This document shows positions 1 through 8,493 of a stretch of 64,000 bases of DNA, in pieces; position 1 is the stretch's first letter, and each line of letters opens with the position of its first letter. A program made the position numbers and the translations under genes. Below the pieces are notes generated by a model that ran no database searches, had not been told where the DNA came from, and saw only the letters and a program-made list of their open reading frames with translations. The stretch lies in assembly GCF_032583975.1 (NCBI RefSeq), contig NZ_JAWHTF010000001.1. The stretch is one strand, 5' to 3'. Source of the stretch: Gilvirhabdus luticola (lineage in GTDB: Bacteria > Bacteroidota > Bacteroidia > Flavobacteriales > Flavobacteriaceae).

Positions 1-784
1 CGGCTGCTTCAACAGCAATAAGATTTACAGAAGTATCTTCAAGAAAATGATAATATGCTCCAGCTGCATTACTGCCACCGCCAACACAAGCCACTACATA
101 ATCAGGTTTTTCTATATTCTCCTGTTCTTTTAATTGCCATTTAATTTCTTCTGAAACAATACTTTGGAAACGAGCAACCATATCTGGATATGGATGAGGC
201 CCAACTACACTTCCAATAATATAATGTGTATTTACAGGATTATTTATCCAATCTCTAATAGCTTCGTTAGTTGCATCTTTTAAGGTTCTGCTACCAGATA
301 ATGCGGGAACAACAGTTGCTCCTAGCATTTTCATTCTTGCGACATTTGGTGCCTGACGAGCAATATCAATTTCTCCCATATACACAATACACTCCAATCC
401 CATAAGTGCACAAACCGTTGCAGTGGCTACACCATGTTGACCAGCTCCAGTTTCTGCAATAATTCTGGTTTTTCCCAGACGTTTTGCCATAAGAATTTGA
501 CCAATGGTATTGTTTATTTTATGGGCACCTGTATGGTTTAGATCCTCACGCTTTAGATAAATTTTTGTATTGTATTTATCAGAAAGGCGTTTTGCAAAAT
601 AGAGTGGAGAAGGCCTGCCAACGTAATCTTTCAATAACTGATTGAATTCTTTTATGAAAGAAGGTTCTGCCATTACTTTCAAATAATTCTGACGTAATTC
701 TTCAACATTAGGATAGAGCATTTCTGGAATGTATGCACCACCAAACTCTCCGTAGTAACCTTTGTTGTCTATATTATAACTCAT
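1..784 (-). CDS. trpB: Tryptophan synthase beta chain, 3' end cut by window edge
   Basis: Catalyses the PLP-dependent condensation of indole and serine to tryptophan, in complex with TrpA. I translated it directly from the minus strand: it opens MSYNIDNKGYYGEFGGAY and runs 261 codons to the window edge, out of about 395 in the family. The PLP-lysine segment HTGAHKINN (Lys89) and the glycine-rich phosphate loop GGGSNA are present. The ATG overlaps the trpF stop in an ATGA tetranucleotide, so translation is probably coupled. trpA is expected just beyond the left edge. The identification is secure; only the C-terminal third is missing from view. Confidence 0.96.
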   Translation of the reverse strand, partial: MSYNIDNKGYYGEFGGAYIPEMLYPNVEELRQNYLKVMAEPSFIKEFNQLLKDYVGRPSPLYFAKRLSDKYNTKIYLKREDLNHTGAHKINNTIGQILMAKRLGKTRIIAETGAGQHGVATATVCALMGLECIVYMGEIDIARQAPNVARMKMLGATVVPALSGSRTLKDATNEAIRDWINNPVNTHYIIGSVVGPHPYPDMVARFQSIVSEEIKWQLKEQENIEKPDYVVACVGGGSNAAGAYYHFLEDTSVNLIAVEAA

Positions 785-1395
785 ACTTGAGATTTAAATT
801 TTTTTAGTAATTCAATGATTTTTAGTCCTGGTTCAGTTTCAAATTTGCTATTTACATCAATAGCATGACATTTTTTTGAAGCTTTTGTTTTTAAAAATTT
901 TTGGAGGTTTTCATTTTCTTCTAAACCTATACCACCACTTAAAAAAAATGGCTTTGCTGAAGGATAATCTTTTAAAACATTCCAATTGAATGTATAACCA
1001 TTTCCTCCTGGTAATTTTCCTTTAGTATCAAACAAATAGTAGTCGCAAACTAACTCATAAGACTTTAAAATAGAAAAATCAAAAGTGTCCTTAATAGAAA
1101 ATACTTTAATGATTTTAATATTCAAAGGCCTTAACATTTCACAAAATTCCGGTGATTCGTTTCCATGTAATTGAACAGCTTGCAAATTGTATTTGTTTAC
1201 TTTTTCAATGATTTCTTCAACTGTAGCATTAACAAAAACGCCAACTTTCTTTATTGTTTCTGGTATTTCGGGAATAGTTCCATTAAAGTAACGAGCAGAT
1301 TTTTCGTAAAAAATAAAACCAAAATAATCTGGTTGCAAATTTGCAACTTCAGTTATATTATCATAATATTTCATGCCGCAGACCTTCAGTTTCAT
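781..1395 (-). CDS. trpF: Phosphoribosylanthranilate isomerase
   Basis: Performs the Amadori rearrangement of N-(5'-phosphoribosyl)anthranilate to CdRP, the third pathway step. The 204-residue protein has the family N-terminus KLKVCGMK with the catalytic Cys at residue 6, the QLHG strand, the phosphate-binding LSGGIGLEEN segment and the C-terminal IDVNSKFE motif with the general-acid region. Length is normal for a single-domain TIM barrel, so trpC and trpF are separate genes here. It overlaps trpC by 4 bp and trpB by 4 bp (ATGA at both ends), placing it inside one tightly coupled operon. Confidence 0.95.
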   Translation of the reverse strand: MKLKVCGMKYYDNITEVANLQPDYFGFIFYEKSARYFNGTIPEIPETIKKVGVFVNATVEEIIEKVNKYNLQAVQLHGNESPEFCEMLRPLNIKIIKVFSIKDTFDFSILKSYELVCDYYLFDTKGKLPGGNGYTFNWNVLKDYPSAKPFFLSGGIGLEENENLQKFLKTKASKKCHAIDVNSKFETEPGLKIIELLKKFKSQV

Positions 1396-2177
1396 TTCTC
1401 TAGTTTTTCAATAAATTCTTTGGCACTTTCTCCAGCATTACTGGTTTTCATAAAGTTTTCACCAATTAAAAATCCTTTGAAACCATATTGCTGAAGCTCT
1501 TTTATAGATTCAACATTGCTTATTCCACTTTCTGAAACTTTTATAAAATCATCTGGAATTATTGAACTCAATTCTTTGCTGGTTTCCAAACTAACTTCAA
1601 ATGTCTTTAGGTTTCTGTTGTTTACACCTATCATAGTTATACTATCAAATAAAGATTTTTTCAAATCTTTTTCGTTATGAACTTCTAAAAGTACTTCTAG
1701 GTTTAAGCTTTGTGCTAACTCTGAATAATATTTGATTTCGTCTTTAGACAAAATAGCAGCAATCAACAATATGACATCTGCACCTTGAGCACGTGCTTCA
1801 ACAATTTGGTAAGGGTCGATTATAAACTCTTTCCTCAACAAAGGCAGCTTGCAACTAGCTCTTGCAATTAATAAGTCGTCTAAAGAACCACCAAAATATT
1901 TACCATCTGTAAGCACAGACATACCGCAAACACCTGCTTTTTCATAGCCTTTGGCAACATCAAAAACATTTAAATCTTGGTTGATAACCGATTTAGATGG
2001 CGAACGTCTTTTGTGTTCTGCAATAATTCCAGAAGGACTATTTTTTAGTTTATTTGATAACGATATAGTTTCTCTATCGAATAGAACAGATTCTTCTAGC
2101 TGTTCTATTGGAATGAGCTTTTTACGAAGTTTTACTTCAATTTCTTTGTCTGCAATTATTTTTTCAAGAATGTTCAT
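1392..2177 (-). CDS. trpC: Indole-3-glycerol phosphate synthase
   Basis: Closes the indole ring, converting CdRP to indole-3-glycerol phosphate. The 261-residue TIM barrel carries the signature EHKRRSPS (residues 54-61, with the catalytic Glu and Lys), LLRKEF, the GVNNRNLKT strand, SESGI and the terminal phosphate loop GFLIGENFMK. The ATG at 2177 lies one base after the trpD stop, and the 3' end overlaps trpF by 4 bp. Nothing is unusual in length or motifs. Confidence 0.95.
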   Translation of the reverse strand: MNILEKIIADKEIEVKLRKKLIPIEQLEESVLFDRETISLSNKLKNSPSGIIAEHKRRSPSKSVINQDLNVFDVAKGYEKAGVCGMSVLTDGKYFGGSLDDLLIARASCKLPLLRKEFIIDPYQIVEARAQGADVILLIAAILSKDEIKYYSELAQSLNLEVLLEVHNEKDLKKSLFDSITMIGVNNRNLKTFEVSLETSKELSSIIPDDFIKVSESGISNVESIKELQQYGFKGFLIGENFMKTSNAGESAKEFIEKLEK

Positions 2178-2178
2178 A

Positions 2179-3171
2179 TTACTGGCTTAATTCTACAAGT
2201 TTTTTAAAAGATTGCTTGGCTTTTCCACTCAATAAAGATTCTTTGGCAATGCTAAAACTATCTTCAAATGGAATGTCATTTACGGTGGAAATAGCTAATG
2301 AAGCATTGGCACAAACCACATTGTTTTGAGCCTCTGTACCTTTACCATCTAATACATCTACAAATATTTTCGCTGAACTTTCAATTGAATTTCCACCATA
2401 AATATCTTTTTGTTGTAATGGTTTTAATCCAAAATTATCTGGATTTACAATCTGTTCTGATTTATTGTTTATCACTTTGGCTGCACCTGTTAAAGAAATT
2501 TCATCATAACCATCCAAAGCATGAATAATACTATAATTTTTATCAGTATTTTCATAAAGATAACTATACATACGTAATAACTCTAAACTGAAAACACCTA
2601 CCATTTGGTTCTTCGGAAATGCAGGATTTACCATTGGTCCTAACATATTGAAAAATGTTTTTACACCCAATTCGCGACGAATGGGAGCAACGTTTTTCAT
2701 TGCAGGATGAAACAAAGGAGCGTGCAGTACACATATGCCTGATTTTTCCAAACAAGTCTTTAAAAACTCAATATCATTGCTGAATTTTACGCCTAGAAAT
2801 TCCAAAACATTTGAAGATCCACAAGCTGAAGACACTCCATAATTGCCATGTTTGGTGACATTTACTTCAGCTCCGGCAGTGACAAAGGAAGCTAATGTAG
2901 AAATGTTGAATGTGTCTTTTCCATCGCCTCCAGTTCCACATAAATCTATAGTATTATATTCTTCAAGAGGAACAGGAATACAAAGTTCTAAAAGTGCATC
3001 GCGAAATCCTTGAAGTTCTTCAATCGTAATACTACGCATCATATACACTGTCAAAAATGATGCAATTTGGCTTTGGTTATATTTTCCTTTGGAAATATTG
3101 ACTAAAACCTGTTTAGCTTCTTCGCTTGAAATACTTTCGTGGTTTATTAATCTGTTTAAAATTTCTTTCAT
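2179..3171 (-). CDS. trpD: Anthranilate phosphoribosyltransferase
   Basis: Transfers the phosphoribosyl group from PRPP to anthranilate, the second step of the pathway. The 330-residue protein has the PRPP-binding CGTGGDG (residues 78-84), the KHGNYGVSS anthranilate/PRPP loop (about 107-115) and the conserved helical N-terminal domain. It is a stand-alone TrpD with no fused glutamine amidotransferase; TrpG is encoded separately just upstream, with a 1-bp gap. The start is ATG at 3171. Confidence 0.95.
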   Translation of the reverse strand: MKEILNRLINHESISSEEAKQVLVNISKGKYNQSQIASFLTVYMMRSITIEELQGFRDALLELCIPVPLEEYNTIDLCGTGGDGKDTFNISTLASFVTAGAEVNVTKHGNYGVSSACGSSNVLEFLGVKFSNDIEFLKTCLEKSGICVLHAPLFHPAMKNVAPIRRELGVKTFFNMLGPMVNPAFPKNQMVGVFSLELLRMYSYLYENTDKNYSIIHALDGYDEISLTGAAKVINNKSEQIVNPDNFGLKPLQQKDIYGGNSIESSAKIFVDVLDGKGTEAQNNVVCANASLAISTVNDIPFEDSFSIAKESLLSGKAKQSFKKLVELSQ

Positions 3172-3172
3172 C

Positions 3173-3739
3173 TTAATTATTTAACCAATTTTTTAATATT
3201 CGTTTTCCATCTGGAGTTAAAACAGATTCTGGATGAAATTGTACGCCTTTTACATCATAAGTTTTATGTCTTAAAGACATGATTTGATTGTTTTCATCAA
3301 AAGATGTTGCTTCTAAAACTTCTGGCAAATCTGGATGCACAACCCAAGAATGATAACGACCAACCTCAATATTCTTGTTGAGTCCTTTAAAAAGAATTTC
3401 GTCTTCAGAAGTAATGGTAACTTGAGTTGCTACGCCATGAAATACAGTATCTAGATTTACTAGACTTCCTCCAAAAACTTCTCCAATTGCTTGTTGTCCC
3501 AAACAGACTCCCAAAATGCTTTTAGTTGGAGCATATTCTTTTATAATGGACTTTAATAAACCTGCTTCGTCAGGTATTCCTGGCCCTGGTGATAATACGA
3601 TTTTATCAAAAGGTTTTACGTCCTCTATTGTAAGTTGGTCATTTCGTTTTACCGTAACATCACATCCTAAGTCTTCCAAGTAGTGTACGAGATTGTAGGT
3701 AAAACTATCGTAATTATCTATGACTAATATTTTTTTCAT
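3173..3739 (-). CDS. trpG: Anthranilate synthase glutamine amidotransferase subunit
   Basis: Supplies ammonia from glutamine to TrpE. It is a class I glutamine amidotransferase with the catalytic triad visible: Cys79 in GVCLGQQAIG, then His169 and Glu171 in the FHPES motif. I start it at the ATG at 3739, giving MKKILVIDNYDSFTYN, the usual family N-terminus. The frame can be extended two codons to a TTG at 3745 overlapping trpE, but that is less likely. It begins 2 bp after the trpE stop. The same subunit could in principle serve p-aminobenzoate synthase, but its position fits tryptophan synthesis. Confidence 0.94.
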   Translation of the reverse strand: MKKILVIDNYDSFTYNLVHYLEDLGCDVTVKRNDQLTIEDVKPFDKIVLSPGPGIPDEAGLLKSIIKEYAPTKSILGVCLGQQAIGEVFGGSLVNLDTVFHGVATQVTITSEDEILFKGLNKNIEVGRYHSWVVHPDLPEVLEATSFDENNQIMSLRHKTYDVKGVQFHPESVLTPDGKRILKNWLNN

Positions 3740-3741
3740 TT

Positions 3742-5145
3742 TCAAATACTTTCTGCTATTTCTATGGCTTTTGTTAAAGCTCCTAATTTGTTATACACTT
3801 CTTGTAATTCGTTTTCAGGGACAGATTTTGAAACCAATCCTGCACCAGCTTGCCAATGTAGATGGTGGTTTTTGCTTAAAAAAGTTCTGATCATTATGGC
3901 GTGATTAAAATTACCTTCAAAATCCATAAAACCAATGGCACCTCCATAAAAATCGCGACTTGTTTTTTCATATTTTTCAATAAGTTGCATGGCCATATGT
4001 TTAGGAGCTCCACTTAATGTGCCTGCGGGAAAAGTATCTGCTACTACCTGAATGGTTGAAGTTTCTTTATGCTTTTGACCTGTAACTTTGCTAACCAAAT
4101 GAATCACGTGTGAGAAAAACTGTACTTCTCTATAAGTTTCAACTTTTACAGAATGCCCATGTCTACTTAAATCATTCCTTGCTAAATCTACTAACATGAC
4201 ATGTTCTGCATTTTCTTTGTCGTCTTCAGAAAGTTGCTTGGCCAATTCGGCATCTTTTTCATCATTTCCTGTTCGTTTAAAGGTTCCAGCTATTGGGTGA
4301 ATTTCTGCCTTTCCATTTGAAACAATGAGTTGTGCTTCTGGTGAACTACCGAAGATTTTAAAATCTCCATAATCAAAATAAAATAAATATGGTGAAGGAT
4401 TAATGCTTCTTAAGGCTCTATATACATTAAACTCATCACCTTTAAATTTTTGTGAAAACTTTTTGGACAAAACCAATTGGAAAACATCACCTCTTGCACA
4501 ATGTTTTTTGGCCAACTCTACATGTTCTTTGTACTCTTGGTCTGTTAAGTTTGATGTTGTTTTACCATCGGCAGCAAAATTGAAAGCTGCAAAGTTTTTA
4601 GATTTTATGAGTTGGAAGATTTCTTCAATATTATTTTCAGATTCATAACAGTGTGCAAAAATATAAGCTTCATTCTTGTAATGATTAATAGCAATTATAT
4701 TCTGATAAACGGCATAATATATGTCTGGAATGTTAAGATGGCCTTCTTTTTTCGATATATCTATATCTTCAAAGTATCTAACGGCATCATAAGCCATATA
4801 TCCAAAAATACCATTGTTTATAAATTTGAATGTTTCTTCAGAATGAATCTTGAATTGTTGCGTGAACTTATGAATTTGATTGACTACAGAAATTTCAGAA
4901 TCTATTTTGAGAGTTTCTTCTTTCTTATCAGGAAATGAAGTAGTAATGACTTCATCTTTCACTTTTATTGATGCAATAGGATTGCAACAGATATATGAAA
5001 AACTATTGTCGTTGGCGTGATAATCACTACTTTCAAGGAGAATACTATTAGGATATTTATCTCTAATCTTAAGATAAATACTTACGGGTGTAATGGTATC
5101 GGCCAATATTTTTTTATAATGTGTATGTAGATGATAGGTATTCAT
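3742..5145 (-). CDS. trpE: Anthranilate synthase component I
   Basis: Converts chorismate to anthranilate, the first committed and feedback-controlled step. The 467-residue chorismate-binding enzyme has the LLES motif (residues 36-39), which in characterised TrpE proteins forms the tryptophan feedback site, then the catalytic-domain motifs FGSSPEAQL, PIAGT, PAGTLSGAPK and QAGAGLVSKSVPENE. It is the first structural gene after the leader/attenuator at 5180-5304. The start ATG at 5145 lies 35 bases after the terminator hairpin, so all operon transcription must read through that hairpin. Confidence 0.95.
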   Translation of the reverse strand: MNTYHLHTHYKKILADTITPVSIYLKIRDKYPNSILLESSDYHANDNSFSYICCNPIASIKVKDEVITTSFPDKKEETLKIDSEISVVNQIHKFTQQFKIHSEETFKFINNGIFGYMAYDAVRYFEDIDISKKEGHLNIPDIYYAVYQNIIAINHYKNEAYIFAHCYESENNIEEIFQLIKSKNFAAFNFAADGKTTSNLTDQEYKEHVELAKKHCARGDVFQLVLSKKFSQKFKGDEFNVYRALRSINPSPYLFYFDYGDFKIFGSSPEAQLIVSNGKAEIHPIAGTFKRTGNDEKDAELAKQLSEDDKENAEHVMLVDLARNDLSRHGHSVKVETYREVQFFSHVIHLVSKVTGQKHKETSTIQVVADTFPAGTLSGAPKHMAMQLIEKYEKTSRDFYGGAIGFMDFEGNFNHAIMIRTFLSKNHHLHWQAGAGLVSKSVPENELQEVYNKLGALTKAIEIAESI

Positions 5146-5179
5146 TAATCTCTAAATTATTTTATGTTCTTTCAAATTA

Positions 5180-5211
5180 AAAAAGGCTTGTCGTGAATGA
5201 CAAGCCTTTTT
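5180..5211 (-). terminator. trp operon attenuator (rho-independent terminator)
   Basis: The minus-strand RNA forms a perfect 13-bp stem (5211-5199 with 5192-5180) around a 6-nt loop, followed by a U-rich run. It sits between the leader peptide stop (5242) and the trpE start (5145), the place expected for an attenuator. A 7-nt stretch of its loop and 3' arm (5197-5191) is exactly complementary to the 3' end of the leader ORF (5252-5246), a possible antiterminating or kissing interaction. Confidence 0.9.
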
Positions 5212-5241
5212 GATATTTTTAGTTTTAAATATACTATAGCG

Positions 5242-5304
5242 TTAGTTCACGAAATTTTCTTTTCGAGAAGACCACCACCAAGTATTATTTAAAATTGTGT
5301 TCAT
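5242..5304 (-). CDS. trp operon leader peptide, 20 residues with Trp-Trp-Trp
   Basis: A short reading frame encoding MNTILNNTWWWSSRKENFVN. Three consecutive TGG codons (5280-5272) sit just before a segment (5269-5261) that can pair with the end of the ORF (5254-5246) as an 8-bp stem with one U-U mismatch. The ORF lies between a consensus Bacteroidota promoter and a strong terminator ahead of trpE. Tandem Trp codons in this position are the hallmark of ribosome-mediated attenuation: stalling at low Trp-tRNA would free the 3' end of the ORF. Function is inferred; the ORF, codons and hairpins are seen directly. Only about 6 nt of untranslated RNA would precede the ATG. Confidence 0.88.
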   Translation of the reverse strand: MNTILNNTWWWSSRKENFVN

Positions 5305-5315
5305 AATTAATGGTT

Positions 5316-5346
5316 CAAATATATAAATGAAAATATAATAAACAAA
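5316..5346 (-). promoter_or_regulatory. trp operon promoter (Bacteroidota -33/-7 type)
   Basis: On the minus strand TTTG (5346-5343), a 19-nt spacer, then TATATTTG (5323-5316) matches the Bacteroidota housekeeping consensus TTTG-N19-TAnnTTTG exactly. Transcription should start near 5310, a few bases before the leader ATG at 5304. Confidence 0.85.
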
Positions 5347-5364
5347 TATTTTTCTATAAAAACA

Positions 5365-5393
5365 GAAAACTACCGTTCAAAACGGTAGTTTTC
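5365..5393 (-). terminator. Terminator of the MarR-family gene
   Basis: A perfect 13-bp inverted repeat (5365-5377 with 5381-5393) with a 3-nt loop, followed on the minus strand by a T-rich tail. It lies downstream of the regulator gene and upstream of the trp promoter, insulating the two units. Confidence 0.85.
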
Positions 5394-5436
5394 CTTGATT
5401 GCTAGTATTGTTAAGGAAGAATTAGTTTGCTATTAA

Positions 5437-5886
5437 TCATCTTATTTTTGCTAACAATCTTATAAGTTGGTCTTTTTCTTTTTCTGATAATTTATTTACA
5501 ATGTGTTTTTCGGCTTCTTCAATTAAAGTATCAACATAATCTAAAATTTCTAAACCTTCATTTGTAATATTAATATCAATTTTCCGCCTATTACTGGAGT
5601 TAATTTCTTTATATACAAGTCCTTTGTTCACCAATTTATCTATCAATCTTGTCGTGTTACTCATTTTATTTATCATACGTTCTTGTACAACTGCTAAAGA
5701 AACAGCTTCATTTTGTTGTCCTCGCAATATTCTTAACACATTAAATTGTTGTAAAGAAATGTCAAAAGGTTTAAGAATTCCGTTGAGTATGTTACTTAAT
5801 TGACCACTAGTATATAATATACTTACAACAATTTTTTTATGAGAAGATAATTTTTTACTAGTTTTTAAAATCTGCTCTATCTTCAT
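5437..5886 (-). CDS. MarR-family transcriptional regulator
   Basis: A 149-residue winged-helix DNA-binding protein. The central part (about residues 45-120) has the MarR layout: helix with FNVLRILRGQQ, recognition region VVQERMINKMSNTTRLIDKL, then the wing GLVYKEINSSNRRKIDINITNEG. Such proteins bind DNA as dimers and usually repress nearby or own promoters in response to small ligands. No operator palindrome is obvious to me, and the adjacent genes (a decayed surface-protein gene upstream, the trp operon downstream beyond a terminator) do not reveal its target. Confidence 0.88.
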   Translation of the reverse strand: MKIEQILKTSKKLSSHKKIVVSILYTSGQLSNILNGILKPFDISLQQFNVLRILRGQQNEAVSLAVVQERMINKMSNTTRLIDKLVNKGLVYKEINSSNRRKIDINITNEGLEILDYVDTLIEEAEKHIVNKLSEKEKDQLIRLLAKIR

Positions 5887-6019
5887 TTACTAAAAACAAC
5901 TGTTGTATATACAAATGTATGATTTATTTTATCTTTTTTAAATATTATAGCCTTTATTATTTTTATTTTTAAAAATTAACCTTAAAAAATTGTTATTTCT
6001 CATTGCCGATTTGAATTAA

Positions 6020-7185
6020 ATGCAAAGAATTTCTTTTGTCATATTACTTTTTTTATCAAAAGTGCATTTGGTCAAACATGTCCTTCACTTACTAATCCAT
6101 TAAATGGAGCAACAAATGTTTCAGTTGACATAACTATTGAATGGAATTACGTAGAAGGCTCAACTGGTTATATCATCTCCATTGGAACTTTTTCAGGAGC
6201 AGATGATATACTCTCTACACAGATTGGAACCACCTTTTATAAGCCACCTTTAGGATTGCCTGATAATACCGAAATATTTGTTACAATTACACTTTTTTTC
6301 TTCAACATGCCAAATATTGTTTGTCAGAGTGAATCCTTTTCTACAGTAGACATTACTGTTCCTCCAAGTTGTACAATAATGTCAAATCCTTCAAACGGAG
6401 CAAACAAGATTAATATAGGCTCTAATATATCGTGGAACTATGTAACTGGTGCAAGGGGTTATTTTATTACCATAGGAACTACTTCTTTTTTAAGAGATAT
6501 AGTAAATTATTTGGATGTTCGTAATGCGTTACAATTTAATCCTAGTGTAGATTTTCCTCCTTTAACAGAAATATTTATTAGGCTTATACCATATAATGAA
6601 AATGGAAATTTAACATCTTGTTTGGAAGAAAGTTTTACTACTGGCGTAGTTGCATCATTGCCCAACGGCAGTTCATAATTTATCCGGTTAATCAAGCAAC
6701 AAATGTTCCGCTGTCTCCACTCATTGAATGGGAAGAAACTCAGGAGCAACTGCTTATAAGGTTGATATTGGTTCATCACCTATAGAGAATGATATTTTAA
6801 ATGGAGGAGTGTTCTATACTAATTCCACTTTCGCACTTAATTTTGAGCCTAATAGTCTTTATTTTATCCGTATTGTGCCTTTTAATAGTACTGGAGAAGC
6901 AATAGACTGTAATCAGACCAGCTTTTCTACAATTTTGGGTTGTGGTCCAAATTCTGATGGGTTTCATGATTATTGGCAATATCTCCATGATAGGAATCAT
7001 GACTTTATTATTGAGGCACTATACATATATGATAGGTATGGAAAATTAATTAAACAAATAGATCCTTATGGTAAAGGTTGAATGGAATTATGAATGGAAA
7101 AAGAATGCCCATTTCCGATTATTGGTATAAGGCTATTACATCAAATGGAAAGATTTACGGAGGGCACTTTAGCTTGATAAGATAG
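6020..7185 (+). pseudogene. Decayed type IX-secreted (gliding C-terminal domain) surface protein
   Basis: Read through frame changes, this encodes a signal peptide ending AFGQ, then about three repeats of a roughly 100-residue domain (pattern C..NP.NGATNV...I.W....GA.GY.I.IG), and a C-terminal type B sorting domain (IYDRYGKLIKQI ... DYWYKAITSNG, ending GGHFSLIR). The frame breaks near the T-run at 6048-6055, between about 6655 and 6680, near 6740 and at about 7079 (GGTTG followed by ATGG where GGTTGG is expected). No single frame spans it. Several independent indels beside intact neighbours suggest true decay rather than one sequencing error. An intact homologue would be exported by the type IX system and cell-surface bound. 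Confidence 0.75.
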
Positions 7186-7245
7186 TTTATCTAAATTTAT
7201 GTTAAAGTTAAGGTAATCAGTTTCCTAATCATTAATTTTAATGCT

Positions 7246-7791
7246 ATGAAAATAAAAATACTACTATTTATAACATTAGTTATGGTTTCATGTAAGAACA
7301 ATGAAAGCAAAGATTCTAGTGTTGCTCAAAATTCTGAAACAGAAAATATTGAAGTTGCAGGCAGACAAAATTTTCAATTAGAAGTTTATGATTTTGATGG
7401 TTTAGAGAAATTCCTGTCTTTAAAGGATGACAAAGTTTATGTTGTTAATTTTTGGGCAACTTGGTGTAAACCATGCGTTAAAGAATTGCCTTATTTCGAA
7501 AAATTAAACGATAATTATTCCAATCAAAATGTTGAGGTTATTTTAGTGAGTTTGGATTTTCCACATTTGTATGAAAGCAAGCTCAAACCATTTATTCAAA
7601 AGAATGAATTGACATCAAAGGTTGTAGCATTGGACGATGTAGACATGGATACCTGGATACCTAAAGTGAGCGAATCATGGTCAGGAGCTATACCTGCTAC
7701 AATAATCTACAAAAATGATACTCGTAAATTTTACGAACGTTCTTTTACCTATAATGAATTAGAAACAGAAGTCAAACAATTTTTAAATTAA
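7246..7791 (+). CDS. TlpA-like thioredoxin-fold lipoprotein
   Basis: A 181-residue exported disulfide oxidoreductase. The N-terminus has a lipoprotein signal with the acylated Cys at residue 16 (VMVSC). The thioredoxin fold follows with the active site FWATWCKPCVKELP (C-x-x-C) and the cis-proline segment GAIPAT. TlpA/ResA proteins reduce periplasmic disulfides, for example during cytochrome maturation. The next gene, 5 bp away, encodes another thioredoxin-fold protein, so the two are likely co-transcribed. No cytochrome c maturation genes are nearby, so the client is unknown. Confidence 0.88.
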   Translation: MKIKILLFITLVMVSCKNNESKDSSVAQNSETENIEVAGRQNFQLEVYDFDGLEKFLSLKDDKVYVVNFWATWCKPCVKELPYFEKLNDNYSNQNVEVILVSLDFPHLYESKLKPFIQKNELTSKVVALDDVDMDTWIPKVSESWSGAIPATIIYKNDTRKFYERSFTYNELETEVKQFLN

Positions 7792-7796
7792 ACACT

Positions 7797-8417
7797 ATGA
7801 AAAATACAATGAAACTTTTTGTAGCACTATTGGTAATATTATCAATAAGTGCATTTACAACTAATTTTGAAACAACTAGTAATGGTTATGAAATAGGAGA
7901 TATTGCTACAGATTTTAAACTTATGAATGTAGACGGCAAAATGGTCTCGCTATCAGATTACAAAGATGCAAAAGGATTTATCTTAACTTTTACATGTAAT
8001 ACTTGTCCTTATGCAGTTGCCTATGAAGATAGAATTATTGCGCTTGATAAAAAATACGCGTCAAAAGGTTATCCAGTAATTGCAATTATGCCAAATAATA
8101 CCGATGTAAAGCCAGGTGATAATATGGAAGCCATGAAAGCCAGGGCAAAGTCTAAAGGATTTACTTTCCCTTATTTGTTGGATGATGGTCAGAAAATTTA
8201 TCCACAATACGGAGCCACCAAAACACCACATATGTTTATTTTAGAAAAAACTAAAAAAGGAAATGTTGTTAGGTATATTGGCGCAATAGACGATAATTAT
8301 AAAGATGCCTTAGCTGTTAAAGAAAAATATGTGGAGAATGCTGTTGATGCTTTGTTATCTGGTAAATCTGTTGAAAAAGCTCAAACTAAAGCCATTGGGT
8401 GTACTATTAAAGTATAA
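7797..8417 (+). CDS. Secreted thioredoxin-family (AhpC/TSA-like) protein
   Basis: A 206-residue protein with an N-terminal hydrophobic signal (about residues 5-20). The thioredoxin-like domain starts YEIGDIATDFKLMNVDGK, typical of the AhpC/TSA-redoxin superfamily. The redox centre is CNTCPYA (Cys67 and Cys70) and the cis-proline is in TPHMFIL. The C-x-x-C-P arrangement is that of small 'thioredoxin family' proteins rather than true peroxiredoxins, which use T-x-x-C. It probably acts with the preceding TlpA-like lipoprotein in the envelope. Confidence 0.83.
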   Translation: MKNTMKLFVALLVILSISAFTTNFETTSNGYEIGDIATDFKLMNVDGKMVSLSDYKDAKGFILTFTCNTCPYAVAYEDRIIALDKKYASKGYPVIAIMPNNTDVKPGDNMEAMKARAKSKGFTFPYLLDDGQKIYPQYGATKTPHMFILEKTKKGNVVRYIGAIDDNYKDALAVKEKYVENAVDALLSGKSVEKAQTKAIGCTIKV

Positions 8418-8493
8418 TTTTTTTTATTTGGGTTTTCCCTTTTTCCGTTTATGTCCTGCGAATTGTTAATTTTGTAATTATATAATTTTAACT

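Noticed and set aside
2298..2528. Plus-strand ORF across trpD
   Set aside because: Low-complexity shadow of the trpD reading frame.
6048..6055. Sequencing error explaining all frame breaks in the type IX gene
   Set aside because: One break is at a homopolymer, but others are not, so decay explains the pattern better; read support was not available.
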